A model generated the notes under the pieces. It searched no databases. It was given only the letters and a program-made list of their open reading frames with translations, and was not told the origin of the DNA. Below, one piece after another: positions 14,788 through 23,473 of a DNA stretch of 60,144 bases (the first letter of the stretch is position 1; each line of letters starts with the position of its first letter). The position numbers and the translations under genes are program-made. Origin of the DNA: Muribaculaceae bacterium (GTDB lineage: Bacteria; Bacteroidota; Bacteroidia; Bacteroidales; Muribaculaceae); assembly GCA_029060725.1 (NCBI GenBank), contig JAIDTL010000048.1, positions 1-60,144 of the forward strand. The letters run 5' to 3'.

Positions 14788-17196
14788 CTATTGTATTGTC
14801 GGACTCATTACCTTGACATTAACAGGACCGAGCAGGCCTGACGGCAGGAGTGGGGAATCTTTTGTGAAGAATTTGAAGCATCCTACGGTTTTTCTTCCTT
14901 TTGACGGACGTTCTGTGCCATTCCGGAGCCATTCCGGATTAGAAGTGAGGTAACAACCGGCTCGTGGTTTGCCAGGAGCGTAATCATAAACGAGCGGTTC
15001 GCTCCATTCAAGGTCGTCCGGTTCGAATTCGTCTCCGATCATTCGATTTGGCCAAAGGTTGGTCACGTCAATTTCAATCTTGTTTTCGCCTGCTGTCACT
15101 GCATCCGTAATATCACACTCGAATGGCATCTTCCAAGTGAGGGGCATCTGCACGCCATTGACTTTCACTGACGCCATATCCTTAACCTCCCCAAGCGAAA
15201 GCACAATCCTGTCCATATTCTCCCTAAATGCTTTCTTGGGAATATTGCATGTGATAGTATAAGAGGCTGTTCCCGAATAATATTTGATGTCATGGTTGTC
15301 TGACTCCGGCCATGAAAAGAGAGAGTCAGTGATGATTGTTCCTGCTTCAGGGAAATTGATTGACCAACTCCCATTGACTGGAATAGTAGAGCTACAGGTC
15401 CAGTTCTCGTTTGCTCCAAGAGTCGACTTTTCAGGTCGGACAATCAAGAACCTCGATCCAAGCGGTTCAATCTCGATAGCAATTGGTATACCCTTCTCAA
15501 TGGAATACGATTGCATGGAATAAGGATCCCATACCTCTATACTGCGACCTTGAGGATCAAACGGTATATTCTCTGTGGCGATCGAGTCAGACTGATTGCT
15601 AAGGAAGATGATATCCGTGTCTCCATCAGTGCGTCTGTAGGATAGAAGTCTCTCCAGTTTTGGAAGTTGCTCTTTCGCCGGAATTCCTTGTTGGAGAAGT
15701 GATTGGCAACGAGCCATATACCCATAAAGCTCTTTTGCTCCCCCTGCCTTCCACCAAGTCTGTCCGGGTACGAATTGAGTGCCCCATATCCCGAATGACA
15801 TACCGGGCTCTACGTTCGGCCATGGATTGGCAGCCCCGGCATGGAGCATCATGCGGTTCACTCCGGAGCAAAATGCTTTGTCGCACACTCTTTTTATGTC
15901 AGCCGGTCCGTCACTCCAAGCTCTGAGAGGCCAGCAAGTGAAAGCTTCTGCTATGAGAAGGGGTTTGCCTAACTTTCGCATTGATCTTTCGTGTCCTACT
16001 ATGTCTTTCCATCCCCAGCGTGGAGGATCTTGCCAGAATTCAGTAGCGATATCAGCCCCGTCACTTGCAAGGACTATTTTCTCAAAGTCAATGATACGGA
16101 AAGGTTTCTGTCCTCCAGTGCCGTAGGGCTCAATCATCATTTTCAAGCCCGCTTCGTTGGCGAGTCTTGTCATGTATCCGTAATAGTTCTCAGCCACACA
16201 GTCGGTCACTACATTTTCCCAGTCTTTTAGAAACCGGGCTGTGTTTTCCTTGCCATCAATTTCCTTAATCCGTCCTATCATATAAGGGAGATAAGGAATT
16301 ATGTCGTAGCCTTTGCGCTTCTTGAATTCATCCGGCAGCGCCGTACTCCAGGTCTGGCCTCCGGCTTCATAACTGTCAATTTCAATATGAGTGAAAGTTT
16401 TTCCAACGTGACGTCCTGCAGTTTCTACCACCATTGAGGGATACCCATCCCAGAAAGCCTTGACTGCTTCTCGGCTCAGCTTGTCGCATTCCAGACCTCG
16501 TCCGGTTTCGGGCGACTGTGCTTCGTTTGTCTTTCCATTGGTAGTCTGTCCTATTCGCAATAGAGCATAATCTTCGGGTATTTTTATCTTTTTTAGATTA
16601 AGCTCCCCATTGGTAGAGTCGAAAAACTCAGATAGATCAATCACTTGATTGAGATCTGCCACTGAATCAGTTGGAATTGCAAGCACCGCCACATCGTTAT
16701 AATAGTTCCATTGAGGATCAACTTCGGGAAGCGGAAGCGTCATCTTTCGTTGTCCTTTGATATATGGAGTTTCGGTGAAAACTAATTTTTGCATTGAAAG
16801 CTCCGGCTTGACGGTGGGGTATGCGCTTGACGACCAACCCGGACAATTGTGGGTGCCAAAAGTCAACCCAAGTCTTTCGCATTCGTCAAGGGTCCATCTG
16901 AGGAGATCTTTCCAGTTTTCATTGCCGATAGCGTTGTCGGGATTGCCGATTCTCATTTGCTGAGGGCCGCCAATCTGGAAATTATGTACTCCCGCAAGTC
17001 CGGCCTCCTTGAAAGCCTCAAGATCTCGTGTGATTCCATCTTTAGTGACAAGACCATCCATCCACTGCCATATTATAAGTGGCTTATGTTGATCTTCCGG
17101 ATTTTGAAACACTTCTTCAAGTATTTTACTTCCGGCTGATAATGGTAAAGATGATGCCAATACAATGGCAGTTGAGATATATTTAAGTGCGTTCAT
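14788..17196 (-). CDS. GH106-like alpha-L-rhamnosidase
   Basis: 802 aa with a signal peptide (about 1-21). The N-terminus has the family-like block IIWQWMDGLVTKDGITRDLEAFKEAGLAGVHNF, followed by a long TIM-barrel region (SYEAGGQTW, MIEPYGTGGQKPF, HERSMRKLGKPLLIAEAFT, GVNRMMLHAG). The C-terminus has a galactose-binding-like beta domain ending in TNLWPNRMIGDEF. GH106 enzymes release terminal L-rhamnose from plant glycans such as rhamnogalacturonan. It is about 200-300 residues shorter than many family members. The divergent neighbour is a rhamnose mutarotase, which supports the substrate. Confidence 0.78.
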   Translation of the reverse strand: MNALKYISTAIVLASSLPLSAGSKILEEVFQNPEDQHKPLIIWQWMDGLVTKDGITRDLEAFKEAGLAGVHNFQIGGPQQMRIGNPDNAIGNENWKDLLRWTLDECERLGLTFGTHNCPGWSSSAYPTVKPELSMQKLVFTETPYIKGQRKMTLPLPEVDPQWNYYNDVAVLAIPTDSVADLNQVIDLSEFFDSTNGELNLKKIKIPEDYALLRIGQTTNGKTNEAQSPETGRGLECDKLSREAVKAFWDGYPSMVVETAGRHVGKTFTHIEIDSYEAGGQTWSTALPDEFKKRKGYDIIPYLPYMIGRIKEIDGKENTARFLKDWENVVTDCVAENYYGYMTRLANEAGLKMMIEPYGTGGQKPFRIIDFEKIVLASDGADIATEFWQDPPRWGWKDIVGHERSMRKLGKPLLIAEAFTCWPLRAWSDGPADIKRVCDKAFCSGVNRMMLHAGAANPWPNVEPGMSFGIWGTQFVPGQTWWKAGGAKELYGYMARCQSLLQQGIPAKEQLPKLERLLSYRRTDGDTDIIFLSNQSDSIATENIPFDPQGRSIEVWDPYSMQSYSIEKGIPIAIEIEPLGSRFLIVRPEKSTLGANENWTCSSTIPVNGSWSINFPEAGTIITDSLFSWPESDNHDIKYYSGTASYTITCNIPKKAFRENMDRIVLSLGEVKDMASVKVNGVQMPLTWKMPFECDITDAVTAGENKIEIDVTNLWPNRMIGDEFEPDDLEWSEPLVYDYAPGKPRAGCYLTSNPEWLRNGTERPSKGRKTVGCFKFFTKDSPLLPSGLLGPVNVKVMSPTIQ

Positions 17197-17221
17197 ATAG
17201 TTATTAGGTTGTGATTCTGTA

Positions 17222-17229
17222 CAAAATTA
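17222..17229 (-). promoter_or_regulatory. -7 box for the rhamnosidase gene
   Basis: The minus strand reads TAATTTTG about 26 bp upstream of the rhamnosidase start. The -33 half is not evident. Confidence 0.4.
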
Positions 17230-17269
17230 ATCAAATTATGTCACATATAAAAATAATTATGAATTCATA

Positions 17270-17301
17270 TTTGGATTGAAGCAAAAAAAACAGTAATTTT
17301 G
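17270..17301 (+). promoter_or_regulatory. Promoter of rhamnose mutarotase gene
   Basis: TTTG (17270-17273), 20 bp, TAATTTTG (17294-17301); full consensus, 43 bp upstream of the start codon, divergent from the rhamnosidase. Confidence 0.7.
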
Positions 17302-17344
17302 TGACAAATGACTAATAAGGGAAATTAATAATATTGGAAACACC

Positions 17345-17743
17345 ATGAAAGAAGAAAGAATTGCAGAAGACGGATATCCGGTCAAAAGCTATAGTGAGCC
17401 GGTAAAGCGCTACTGCCAGATATTGGAAATCTCCGACAATCCCGAACTCATACGTCTATATCGCGAGTGCCATAGTCAAGAAAATTCCTGGAAGGAAATT
17501 CGTGAAGGAATACGTTCTGTGGGTATTTTAGAGATGGAGCTCTATATCTTTGGAAATAAGGTGGTGATGATAGTCGAGACTCCTCTCGACTTCGACTGGA
17601 AATCAGCAATGGCAAAACTTGCAACACTTCCGCGTCAGGCGGAATGGGAAGCATTCGTATCTCAATTTCAAGGTTGCGACGCAAATGCCACTTCCGATCA
17701 GAAATGGCAACTGATGGAACGCATGTTTTATCTTTACGAATGA
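17345..17743 (+). CDS. rhaM: L-rhamnose mutarotase
   Basis: 132-aa protein of the RhaM/YiiL family, which interconverts alpha and beta L-rhamnopyranose. Family blocks are RYCQILEISDNPELIRLYRECHS, a WKEIREGIRSVGILEMELYI stretch and ATLPRQAEWEAFVSQFQ. It probably acts on rhamnose released by the divergent GH106 enzyme. No rhamnose kinase, isomerase or aldolase gene is in the window, so the catabolic pathway must be elsewhere. The first 20 residues (to SYSEPVKRYCQ) extend beyond the usual start, but no better ATG is seen. Confidence 0.88.
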   Translation: MKEERIAEDGYPVKSYSEPVKRYCQILEISDNPELIRLYRECHSQENSWKEIREGIRSVGILEMELYIFGNKVVMIVETPLDFDWKSAMAKLATLPRQAEWEAFVSQFQGCDANATSDQKWQLMERMFYLYE

Positions 17744-17791
17744 AGTCTAAACAACTTCATAGCAAAAGTTTAATAAAAGAATTAATTGATT

Positions 17792-19096
17792 ATGCTACGC
17801 CAATTCGTCATTTCTCTTTTGGCTATACTCTCACTTCCGCTTTTTGCTGCGAAAAAACCAACAACATTGCCTTCCAATTTGGCGGGGTCGATGATGCCAT
17901 ATAATTTCAGCGATACTGAGTCAAAGCCTATATGGTCGGATTCATTGACTCCTGTCTATGTGGCTCGTGTGGCTCGGCATGGAGCAAGATACATATCATC
18001 TCCGAAGAAACTTGAGAAATTGCATGAAGCTATCTCAAAGGCAACTGCAGCGGGAACCCTGACGAAAGAAGGCAGGCGATTCAGTGCATTGCTCAAGAGT
18101 GTAGAAGATGCTACGGGCAGTCAATGGGGACGCCTTTCAGAAGTGGGATGCAAGGAAGAGGTCGGGCTTGCAAAAGATTTATACGCCCTTTTGCCGGGCC
18201 TTATGAAAAAAGCGCGTGTCAATGCTATCTCCACATACGTGCCGCGAGTGGTGATGACAATGTATCAATTCAACCACGAACTGACCGCATTATCAAGCGA
18301 TATCAATATTACTGCCTCTGAAGGGAGGCAATACAGCTATCTTCTCAGATGCTTTACTGCCGATTCGCTTTATTCATCATATCGCGACAACGGCGACTGG
18401 AAAAAGGTGTCTGAAAAGTTGATGGACTCTATTGTGTCTCCCGAGCCTGCGAGGAGAATTCTTGGGGCTGTCTCCGGTTTCGACGATCATAAACTCCGGA
18501 AACTGACCCTTGAAATATATGATGTCCTTCAGTCGCTCACAGCATTCGGAATGCCTGCACCTACAGATGAATTCATGCCTGAGGCTGATTACAAGGCTTG
18601 TTGGGAAGTGGACAACCTTGAGCATTACCTCCGGAACACCGACACGCCGCTCTCTTCGTTGGCTGGGAAGGCAAGTTCTCCATTGCTCGCCCGCATCATT
18701 GCCGATGCCGATGCCTCCCTCAATGCCCGACTTGTCGATATGACTATAAAGCGAGCCGATATGAATCAGGCAGAAGCCCCTCTGAGATACGATGCCAACT
18801 TCTATTTCGGGCATGCCGAGACACTGATGCCGCTTCTGTCGCTGATGCGTGTGCCCGGTTGCTATGATGAGTACGGCGACTTCCCGACATTGTCATCCCG
18901 ATGGAAAGACTACGAAATCGTGCCATTAGGAGCCAACCTTGACATCATCTTCCTTCAATCCCCCTCTCAGCGCACTTACGTCGCCCTTCGCCACAACGGC
19001 CGCTTCGTAGCCCCCATGTCTGGCACCATGATAGTTCTCTGGCCCGACTATAAAGCCTACCTCATCGATATTATGGTGAAACTTACTGCGCATTGA
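17792..19096 (+). CDS. MINPP-like histidine phosphatase (phytase)
   Basis: 434 aa. ATG 17792 is preferred over an in-frame TTG at 17786 because it directly begins a signal peptide (MLRQFVISLLAILSLPLFAA). The catalytic RHGARY motif is at 62-67. The proton-donor motif near residue 335 reads FGHAETLMPLL, i.e. HAE rather than HD. HAE is the mark of multiple inositol polyphosphate phosphatases, the class to which the gut Bacteroides phytase belongs. It would dephosphorylate phytate or related phosphomonoesters in the periplasm. It lies 48 bp after rhaM and may be co-transcribed. Confidence 0.83.
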   Translation: MLRQFVISLLAILSLPLFAAKKPTTLPSNLAGSMMPYNFSDTESKPIWSDSLTPVYVARVARHGARYISSPKKLEKLHEAISKATAAGTLTKEGRRFSALLKSVEDATGSQWGRLSEVGCKEEVGLAKDLYALLPGLMKKARVNAISTYVPRVVMTMYQFNHELTALSSDINITASEGRQYSYLLRCFTADSLYSSYRDNGDWKKVSEKLMDSIVSPEPARRILGAVSGFDDHKLRKLTLEIYDVLQSLTAFGMPAPTDEFMPEADYKACWEVDNLEHYLRNTDTPLSSLAGKASSPLLARIIADADASLNARLVDMTIKRADMNQAEAPLRYDANFYFGHAETLMPLLSLMRVPGCYDEYGDFPTLSSRWKDYEIVPLGANLDIIFLQSPSQRTYVALRHNGRFVAPMSGTMIVLWPDYKAYLIDIMVKLTAH

Positions 19097-19195
19097 ACAG
19101 ATTTTTTGACAAAATAACGTAACAGTTTACATAACGAAAACGCAATTGCATCTTAATTTTTAATTCCATGAAGTATAAATCACAAAAATTTTATG

Positions 19196-19203
19196 TAATT
19201 TTG
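19196..19203 (+). promoter_or_regulatory. -7 box upstream of the restriction-modification pair
   Basis: TAATTTTG, 32 bp before the methyltransferase ATG. No TTTG at -33. Confidence 0.4.
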
Positions 19204-19235
19204 TAAATGAATATGCATGGAAGAAAATAATAAAG

Positions 19236-20297
19236 ATGAAAAATTTATTTTCAGAGTTCGATTATTTAAGTTATGAATTCCCAGAACCTCAGTATCTGGG
19301 GGCAAAATATGTGCATCGTGATTGGATTGCTAATTACGTTCCTGATGACACTAAAGTAGCATTGGATGCATTCGGGGGATCTCAATCCATTGCATATATG
19401 TTCAAGCAGTTGGGTATACAGACTTTGACAAATGATTTTTTGGAATTTAATAATGAAATAGGAAAAGCTTTAATAGAAAATTCAGGAGCGCAACTATCAA
19501 AAGAAGATTTAAGTATTCTTTTTTCAGACAATAACGATCCATCAGAATTTAATTTGATGGAGACTTTATATTCCGATTTGTTTTTTACTCGTGAAGAGGC
19601 TGCCTTTGTAGATAGTTTCCGAAGCAATACGGTTAGACTGGATTGCCAATATAAGAGGGCATTGGCTTTTACTATTATGTGTAGGAGTATGACTCGTAAG
19701 GTTACAATGGGGCATTTTGCTCATACGCAGGCATTAGTATATGCGGCGAATCCAGCTCGGGTCAAACGTAATCGCAGTTTGATCCGTCCATTGAAAGATA
19801 TTTTTATGGAATTACTCCCGAAATATAATGCAGCTGTTTTCAATAATAATGAAGAAAATAAGAGCTATAATGAAAACATTCTTGATCTGTTGCCTAAGTT
19901 GAGTGGAGTAGACTTGGTTTATTTTGATCCCCCATATTGTAATAGTCATGCAGACTATCAATCTTTTTATCATTTGCTTGAGACTTTTGTCGTGTATTGG
20001 AAAGATAGGCAATTTGTTAATGGGATTAAGCGATACGAGCCAAAACGCTATAGCGGTTTTGATAAAAATAGTGAGGCGATAGAAAATCTGAGTCTTATGT
20101 TTGAGAGAGCGAGAAATATCCCAACTTGGTTAGTGAGTTACAATGACAGGAGTTTTCCCGATATAGACACGATGGTAAGATTAATTGAACCGTATCGAAA
20201 TGTAAGTGTCGAGAGAAAAACGTATGCTAATGGTAGAGGAGGAAAAGGAAGTGTAGCCGGGAGCAACGAGATATTATTTGTTTGTACAATAAAATAA
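19236..20297 (+). CDS. D12-class DNA adenine methyltransferase
   Basis: 353 aa. The AdoMet-binding motif lies near the N-terminus (ALDAFGGSQSIAYMF, about 44-58) after PQYLGAKYVHRDWI, and the catalytic motif DPPY is at about 231-234 (DLVYFDPPYCNSHADYQSF). This order is that of Dam/D12-class N6-adenine methyltransferases of type II systems. The start is ATG. The coding sequence is AT-rich compared with the surrounding housekeeping genes. The partner gene begins 10 bp after its stop. It probably protects the host from the endonuclease encoded next; the recognition site cannot be read from sequence. Confidence 0.88.
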   Translation: MKNLFSEFDYLSYEFPEPQYLGAKYVHRDWIANYVPDDTKVALDAFGGSQSIAYMFKQLGIQTLTNDFLEFNNEIGKALIENSGAQLSKEDLSILFSDNNDPSEFNLMETLYSDLFFTREEAAFVDSFRSNTVRLDCQYKRALAFTIMCRSMTRKVTMGHFAHTQALVYAANPARVKRNRSLIRPLKDIFMELLPKYNAAVFNNNEENKSYNENILDLLPKLSGVDLVYFDPPYCNSHADYQSFYHLLETFVVYWKDRQFVNGIKRYEPKRYSGFDKNSEAIENLSLMFERARNIPTWLVSYNDRSFPDIDTMVRLIEPYRNVSVERKTYANGRGGKGSVAGSNEILFVCTIK

Positions 20298-20307
20298 TAC
20301 TAAAAAT

Positions 20308-21396
20308 ATGACAACCTTTGAAAAATGGGATCAAGAATTCCGATCAAATAATCTATATGCTTTCAATAATAATAAAAATGCATTATTGTACTTGAAAGTC
20401 AGAGCTGTATGTAGGGGAAAACAGATAAGGGAATTTGTAGATAATAATGGTATTGAACTAAAATCTACTAAACTAAGCCAACAATTTGTCGAATTGTTCT
20501 CGATCATGGAAAAAATTGAGGATGGTATGACAATGCTTGATACATTTCTTAAAGATAGGAATAATGAGTGGTATCACAAGATGGGTGTTGACGTAGAAAA
20601 ATTAAAGAGTGGATTACGTAGGATCACAACTTATGAGTGGGGTGGAGATCAAGAGAATTCACTTGACCAGTACCTCGTCAGAAGATATATAAAGGTAATA
20701 AGTGATTATGATGTGCTTTTGAGCAAGTCGAACGCAATTGCAGACAACGCATGGAAGTTTGTTCAAACAAGTTGGTATAATAACTGGACCTCTTATATCA
20801 TAGAGTCTTTCTTTAAACAACATCCCAAAGTCATTTCAGCGGTTGGTGAAATAAAAAGTGTTGATTTTTTTATCGACGATTATCCCATAGATTTAAAAGT
20901 GACGTATTTCCCGGATGGATATATGCAGACAATGTTAAAGGATGAATTGGGGAATTATGAAATCACATGGCTTAAACAAAAGGCCAGAAAAATTGGGATT
21001 CCACTTGATAAGAATTTGTCGGATGCCGAACAATATAACTACCTTATAGAAGAACTTGGCAATAGAGGATATAATGATGTTGTAGCTCAGTTGTCTATGA
21101 AGAGAAAACAGATTGTTCAACAAGCATGTAATGATCCTGTTCCTCTTATGAAATGGCTGTATGAAAATCAAAGTCCAAGATTGTTTGGAGCAGAAAATAG
21201 ACTTTTTGTTATTTTGATAGATTCCACTGACATGAATCAATCTTGGAAGATGAAACGAGCGTTCTCATTGATAGAACCGGAAGTTAATCATTATATAGAT
21301 AATTTTAATGCAAATTCATTAAAAAAGATTGAATTTGAGTTTAATAAGAAAAAATATACAAGTCTCGCTGATGCCATATTCATCATAAAAAAATGA
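20308..21396 (+). CDS. Putative type II restriction endonuclease
   Basis: 362-aa protein without a name I can give with certainty. A PD-(D/E)XK-like core is visible: EIKSVDFFIDDYPIDLKVTYF with D186 and D195-x-K197, preceded by a helix (NWTSYIIESFFKQHP) that could carry the usual acidic residue. The N-terminal 150 residues are charged and helical. The codon use is AT-rich like the methyltransferase. Its position 10 bp downstream of an adenine methyltransferase makes a restriction endonuclease the best reading; a non-nuclease accessory is possible. Confidence 0.7.
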   Translation: MTTFEKWDQEFRSNNLYAFNNNKNALLYLKVRAVCRGKQIREFVDNNGIELKSTKLSQQFVELFSIMEKIEDGMTMLDTFLKDRNNEWYHKMGVDVEKLKSGLRRITTYEWGGDQENSLDQYLVRRYIKVISDYDVLLSKSNAIADNAWKFVQTSWYNNWTSYIIESFFKQHPKVISAVGEIKSVDFFIDDYPIDLKVTYFPDGYMQTMLKDELGNYEITWLKQKARKIGIPLDKNLSDAEQYNYLIEELGNRGYNDVVAQLSMKRKQIVQQACNDPVPLMKWLYENQSPRLFGAENRLFVILIDSTDMNQSWKMKRAFSLIEPEVNHYIDNFNANSLKKIEFEFNKKKYTSLADAIFIIKK

Positions 21397-21443
21397 CATA
21401 ATGAGCTATTGGTAGCTATGCAAATTCCTCTTCTCAATTTTAC

Positions 21444-22004
21444 TTATTCTACTAAATTGCGATAGTCTTTCATATCTTTCCAGACGCCGTAAAGTCCGCA
21501 AATGCCACCTATTATAGCTCCGAAGACAAGATCGTCGATGCTCCTGAATCCGGAGCAACTGAGAGCATAAATGAAATATATGGACCATGGTATTGCAACT
21601 AAGTATCCAAACAAAAGATATCTTATATGGCATTTTTTGTAATATTTAGCCATTGAAGATACTTGTGTAATGGGCATAGTAAGAGGGTCGATTCTTCCTA
21701 ACCCTCGTTGAAACCAATTGAGTAAATATGCATTAGCCGACATGACAATTACGTATGTAATTGCCACCGGAATTTTGTACTCATCTCCTAAAGATGGCAT
21801 CCAGAAAAAGAAAATCGGAAATATTATTGTGGCTAAAATAGTAAAATCCCTGCCTCTCATATAGCGAGTGCATAGCCTGTCGAGCGACGTTTTCTTCTTA
21901 TTCATGTTGTCGGGCTCGTCGGGTAGTGTCTCCATGCCAAGTGCCTTACCCATTTCTATCCAAGCCTTTCTCATCTGATCGATATCCATGTTATTTGAAT
22001 TCAT
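21444..22004 (-). CDS. Membrane protein paired with ECF sigma factor (pair 2)
   Basis: 186 aa. A cytoplasmic N-terminus (about 1-50, ending SLDRLCTRYMRG) precedes four hydrophobic segments (about 52-70, 76-96, 124-146, 152-172), with the loop motif RIDPLTMPITQV between segments 2 and 3. The same plan and motif occur in the 36082-36627 protein (RSIDVVNMPVSEV), so the two are paralogues. The start ATG overlaps the sigma-factor stop (ATGA), showing translational coupling. A sigma-controlling role is inferred from this pairing. Confidence 0.65.
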   Translation of the reverse strand: MNSNNMDIDQMRKAWIEMGKALGMETLPDEPDNMNKKKTSLDRLCTRYMRGRDFTILATIIFPIFFFWMPSLGDEYKIPVAITYVIVMSANAYLLNWFQRGLGRIDPLTMPITQVSSMAKYYKKCHIRYLLFGYLVAIPWSIYFIYALSCSGFRSIDDLVFGAIIGGICGLYGVWKDMKDYRNLVE

Positions 22005-22618
22005 TTCAACTCCTCCTTTTTATACTCTTTTGTGATTTTTTCTTTGATTCTTCTTATTCTTGTGGCTATGGTATTCCTGTTGAGCCCCATAGCCGCCCCA
22101 ATTTCATCATAACTCAATTCATCGAGCCACATCATTATGATCGCTTTCTCATCCGGATCGAGTGTGTAGATTATCCGATGTAACTGTTCAATTGATTCTT
22201 TATCGGAATCATCACTGTCGATCAATCCGTAAAGACCATCAAGAGATTCGTATTGATGGCGAGAGTGTTTCCGTATTGTAGACAGGCAAGAATTGACGGT
22301 AACTCTGTAAATCCATGTTTTCGTAGATGATTCCCCACGAAAGCTATGTAGCCCTCTCCAAATATTTATGAGTGCATCCTGACACAAATCCTCAAACTCT
22401 ACGACAGAGCTGGAATAAGTGAAGCATATCCTTGATATTGTAGCATTCTCTAAAGCTATCAACTCTTTGAACTCACGTTCTATTTGATAAGACGAATTGA
22501 CTTCCTCATCTTGGGATAATGAAGCGAATCTTAATAACCTATTCCAAAGGAACTTTATTTGTAACCCCCTTCGGATGGCTATTGGCGGATATATATATTC
22601 AGGAGCAGCTAAATTCAT
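22001..22618 (-). CDS. ECF-type sigma-70 factor (pair 2)
   Basis: 205 aa from ATG 22618; an in-frame TTG at 22642 is the longer alternative. Region 2 holds EDLCQDALINIWRGLHSF, followed by TKTWIYRVTVNSC. Region 4 holds MMWLDELSYDEIGAAMGLNR, followed by TIATRIRRIKEKI. About 50 residues precede region 2, an extension shared with the 35489-36070 factor (FLWNRLLRFASLS here, MVLRFAVSLG there). The two are clearly paralogues. It is coupled to the membrane gene at 21444-22004. Confidence 0.88.
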   Translation of the reverse strand: MNLAAPEYIYPPIAIRRGLQIKFLWNRLLRFASLSQDEEVNSSYQIEREFKELIALENATISRICFTYSSSVVEFEDLCQDALINIWRGLHSFRGESSTKTWIYRVTVNSCLSTIRKHSRHQYESLDGLYGLIDSDDSDKESIEQLHRIIYTLDPDEKAIIMMWLDELSYDEIGAAMGLNRNTIATRIRRIKEKITKEYKKEELK

Positions 22619-22807
22619 TTTTAATATTCGTAAATAAGCCAAAACAACTTCTGTAGGTCGTCTTTTGTTTAGACTCCGATATTCTCAAAATAGTTTCATG
22701 AAAGTATTAAAAAATGTATCTGCTCCAAACGAATGATAAAAAATGGCATAATAATTTCATTTTTTCAATTTAAATTGTTAAATTTGTAGACTCTAAAATT
22801 TAATAAA

Positions 22808-23473
22808 ATGGAAGTAATTAATTTTGCCGAAACTCCATCGGTGATGAGCCAATATATGCGCGAATTGCGCGACATAAATATTCAGGGCGACCGGATGCGT
22901 TTCCGTACTAATCTTGACCGTATTGGTCAATTGATGGCGTATGAAATTTCCAAGCGAATTGCCTACGATGATGTCACGATAAAGACCCCCCTCGCCGACT
23001 GTGTCTGTAAGCAACCGGCTGAGGAAATTGTCGTAGCAACAATCCTCCGTGCAGGTCTCCCTTTCCATCATGGCTTTCTCCAGATATTTGATGGCGCCGG
23101 CAATGCATTTGTAAGCGCATACCGTAAGTATCATGAAAAAGGTGATACTTTTGATGTCCTTGTTGAGTATATGGCATCTCCATCATTGGAAGGAAAGACT
23201 CTTATACTTGTCGACCCTATGCTTGCTACAGGTACATCAATGGAGTTAGGATATCGTGCGTTGCTTAGAAAAGGTACTCCTGCCAAAGTGCATGTGGCTT
23301 CTGTGATAGCTTCAGAGCGTGCCGTGGAATATATAAAGGAACGTTTCCCGGAAGACAAAACCACCGTATGGTGTGCCGCCATTGACCCGGAAGTCAATGC
23401 CCATAGCTATATAGTTCCAGGGCTTGGCGATGCCGGTGATCTTGCCTACGGAGAGAAAGAAGACAACGCATGA
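22808..23473 (+). CDS. upp: Uracil phosphoribosyltransferase
   Basis: 221-aa cytosolic salvage enzyme converting uracil and PRPP to UMP. Motifs are VATILRAGLPFHHGF (about 77-91), the PRPP-binding loop LILVDPMLATGTSMELGY (about 132-149), and the C-terminal uracil-binding region SYIVPGLGDAGDLAYG. A -7-like TAAATTTG lies at 22779-22786. Its stop overlaps the recF start (ATGA), so it heads a long plus-strand run. Confidence 0.95.
   Translation: MEVINFAETPSVMSQYMRELRDINIQGDRMRFRTNLDRIGQLMAYEISKRIAYDDVTIKTPLADCVCKQPAEEIVVATILRAGLPFHHGFLQIFDGAGNAFVSAYRKYHEKGDTFDVLVEYMASPSLEGKTLILVDPMLATGTSMELGYRALLRKGTPAKVHVASVIASERAVEYIKERFPEDKTTVWCAAIDPEVNAHSYIVPGLGDAGDLAYGEKEDNA

Noticed and set aside
17786..17791. 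TTG start for the MINPP-like gene
   Set aside because: The ATG two codons later begins a normal signal peptide, and nothing supports the TTG.
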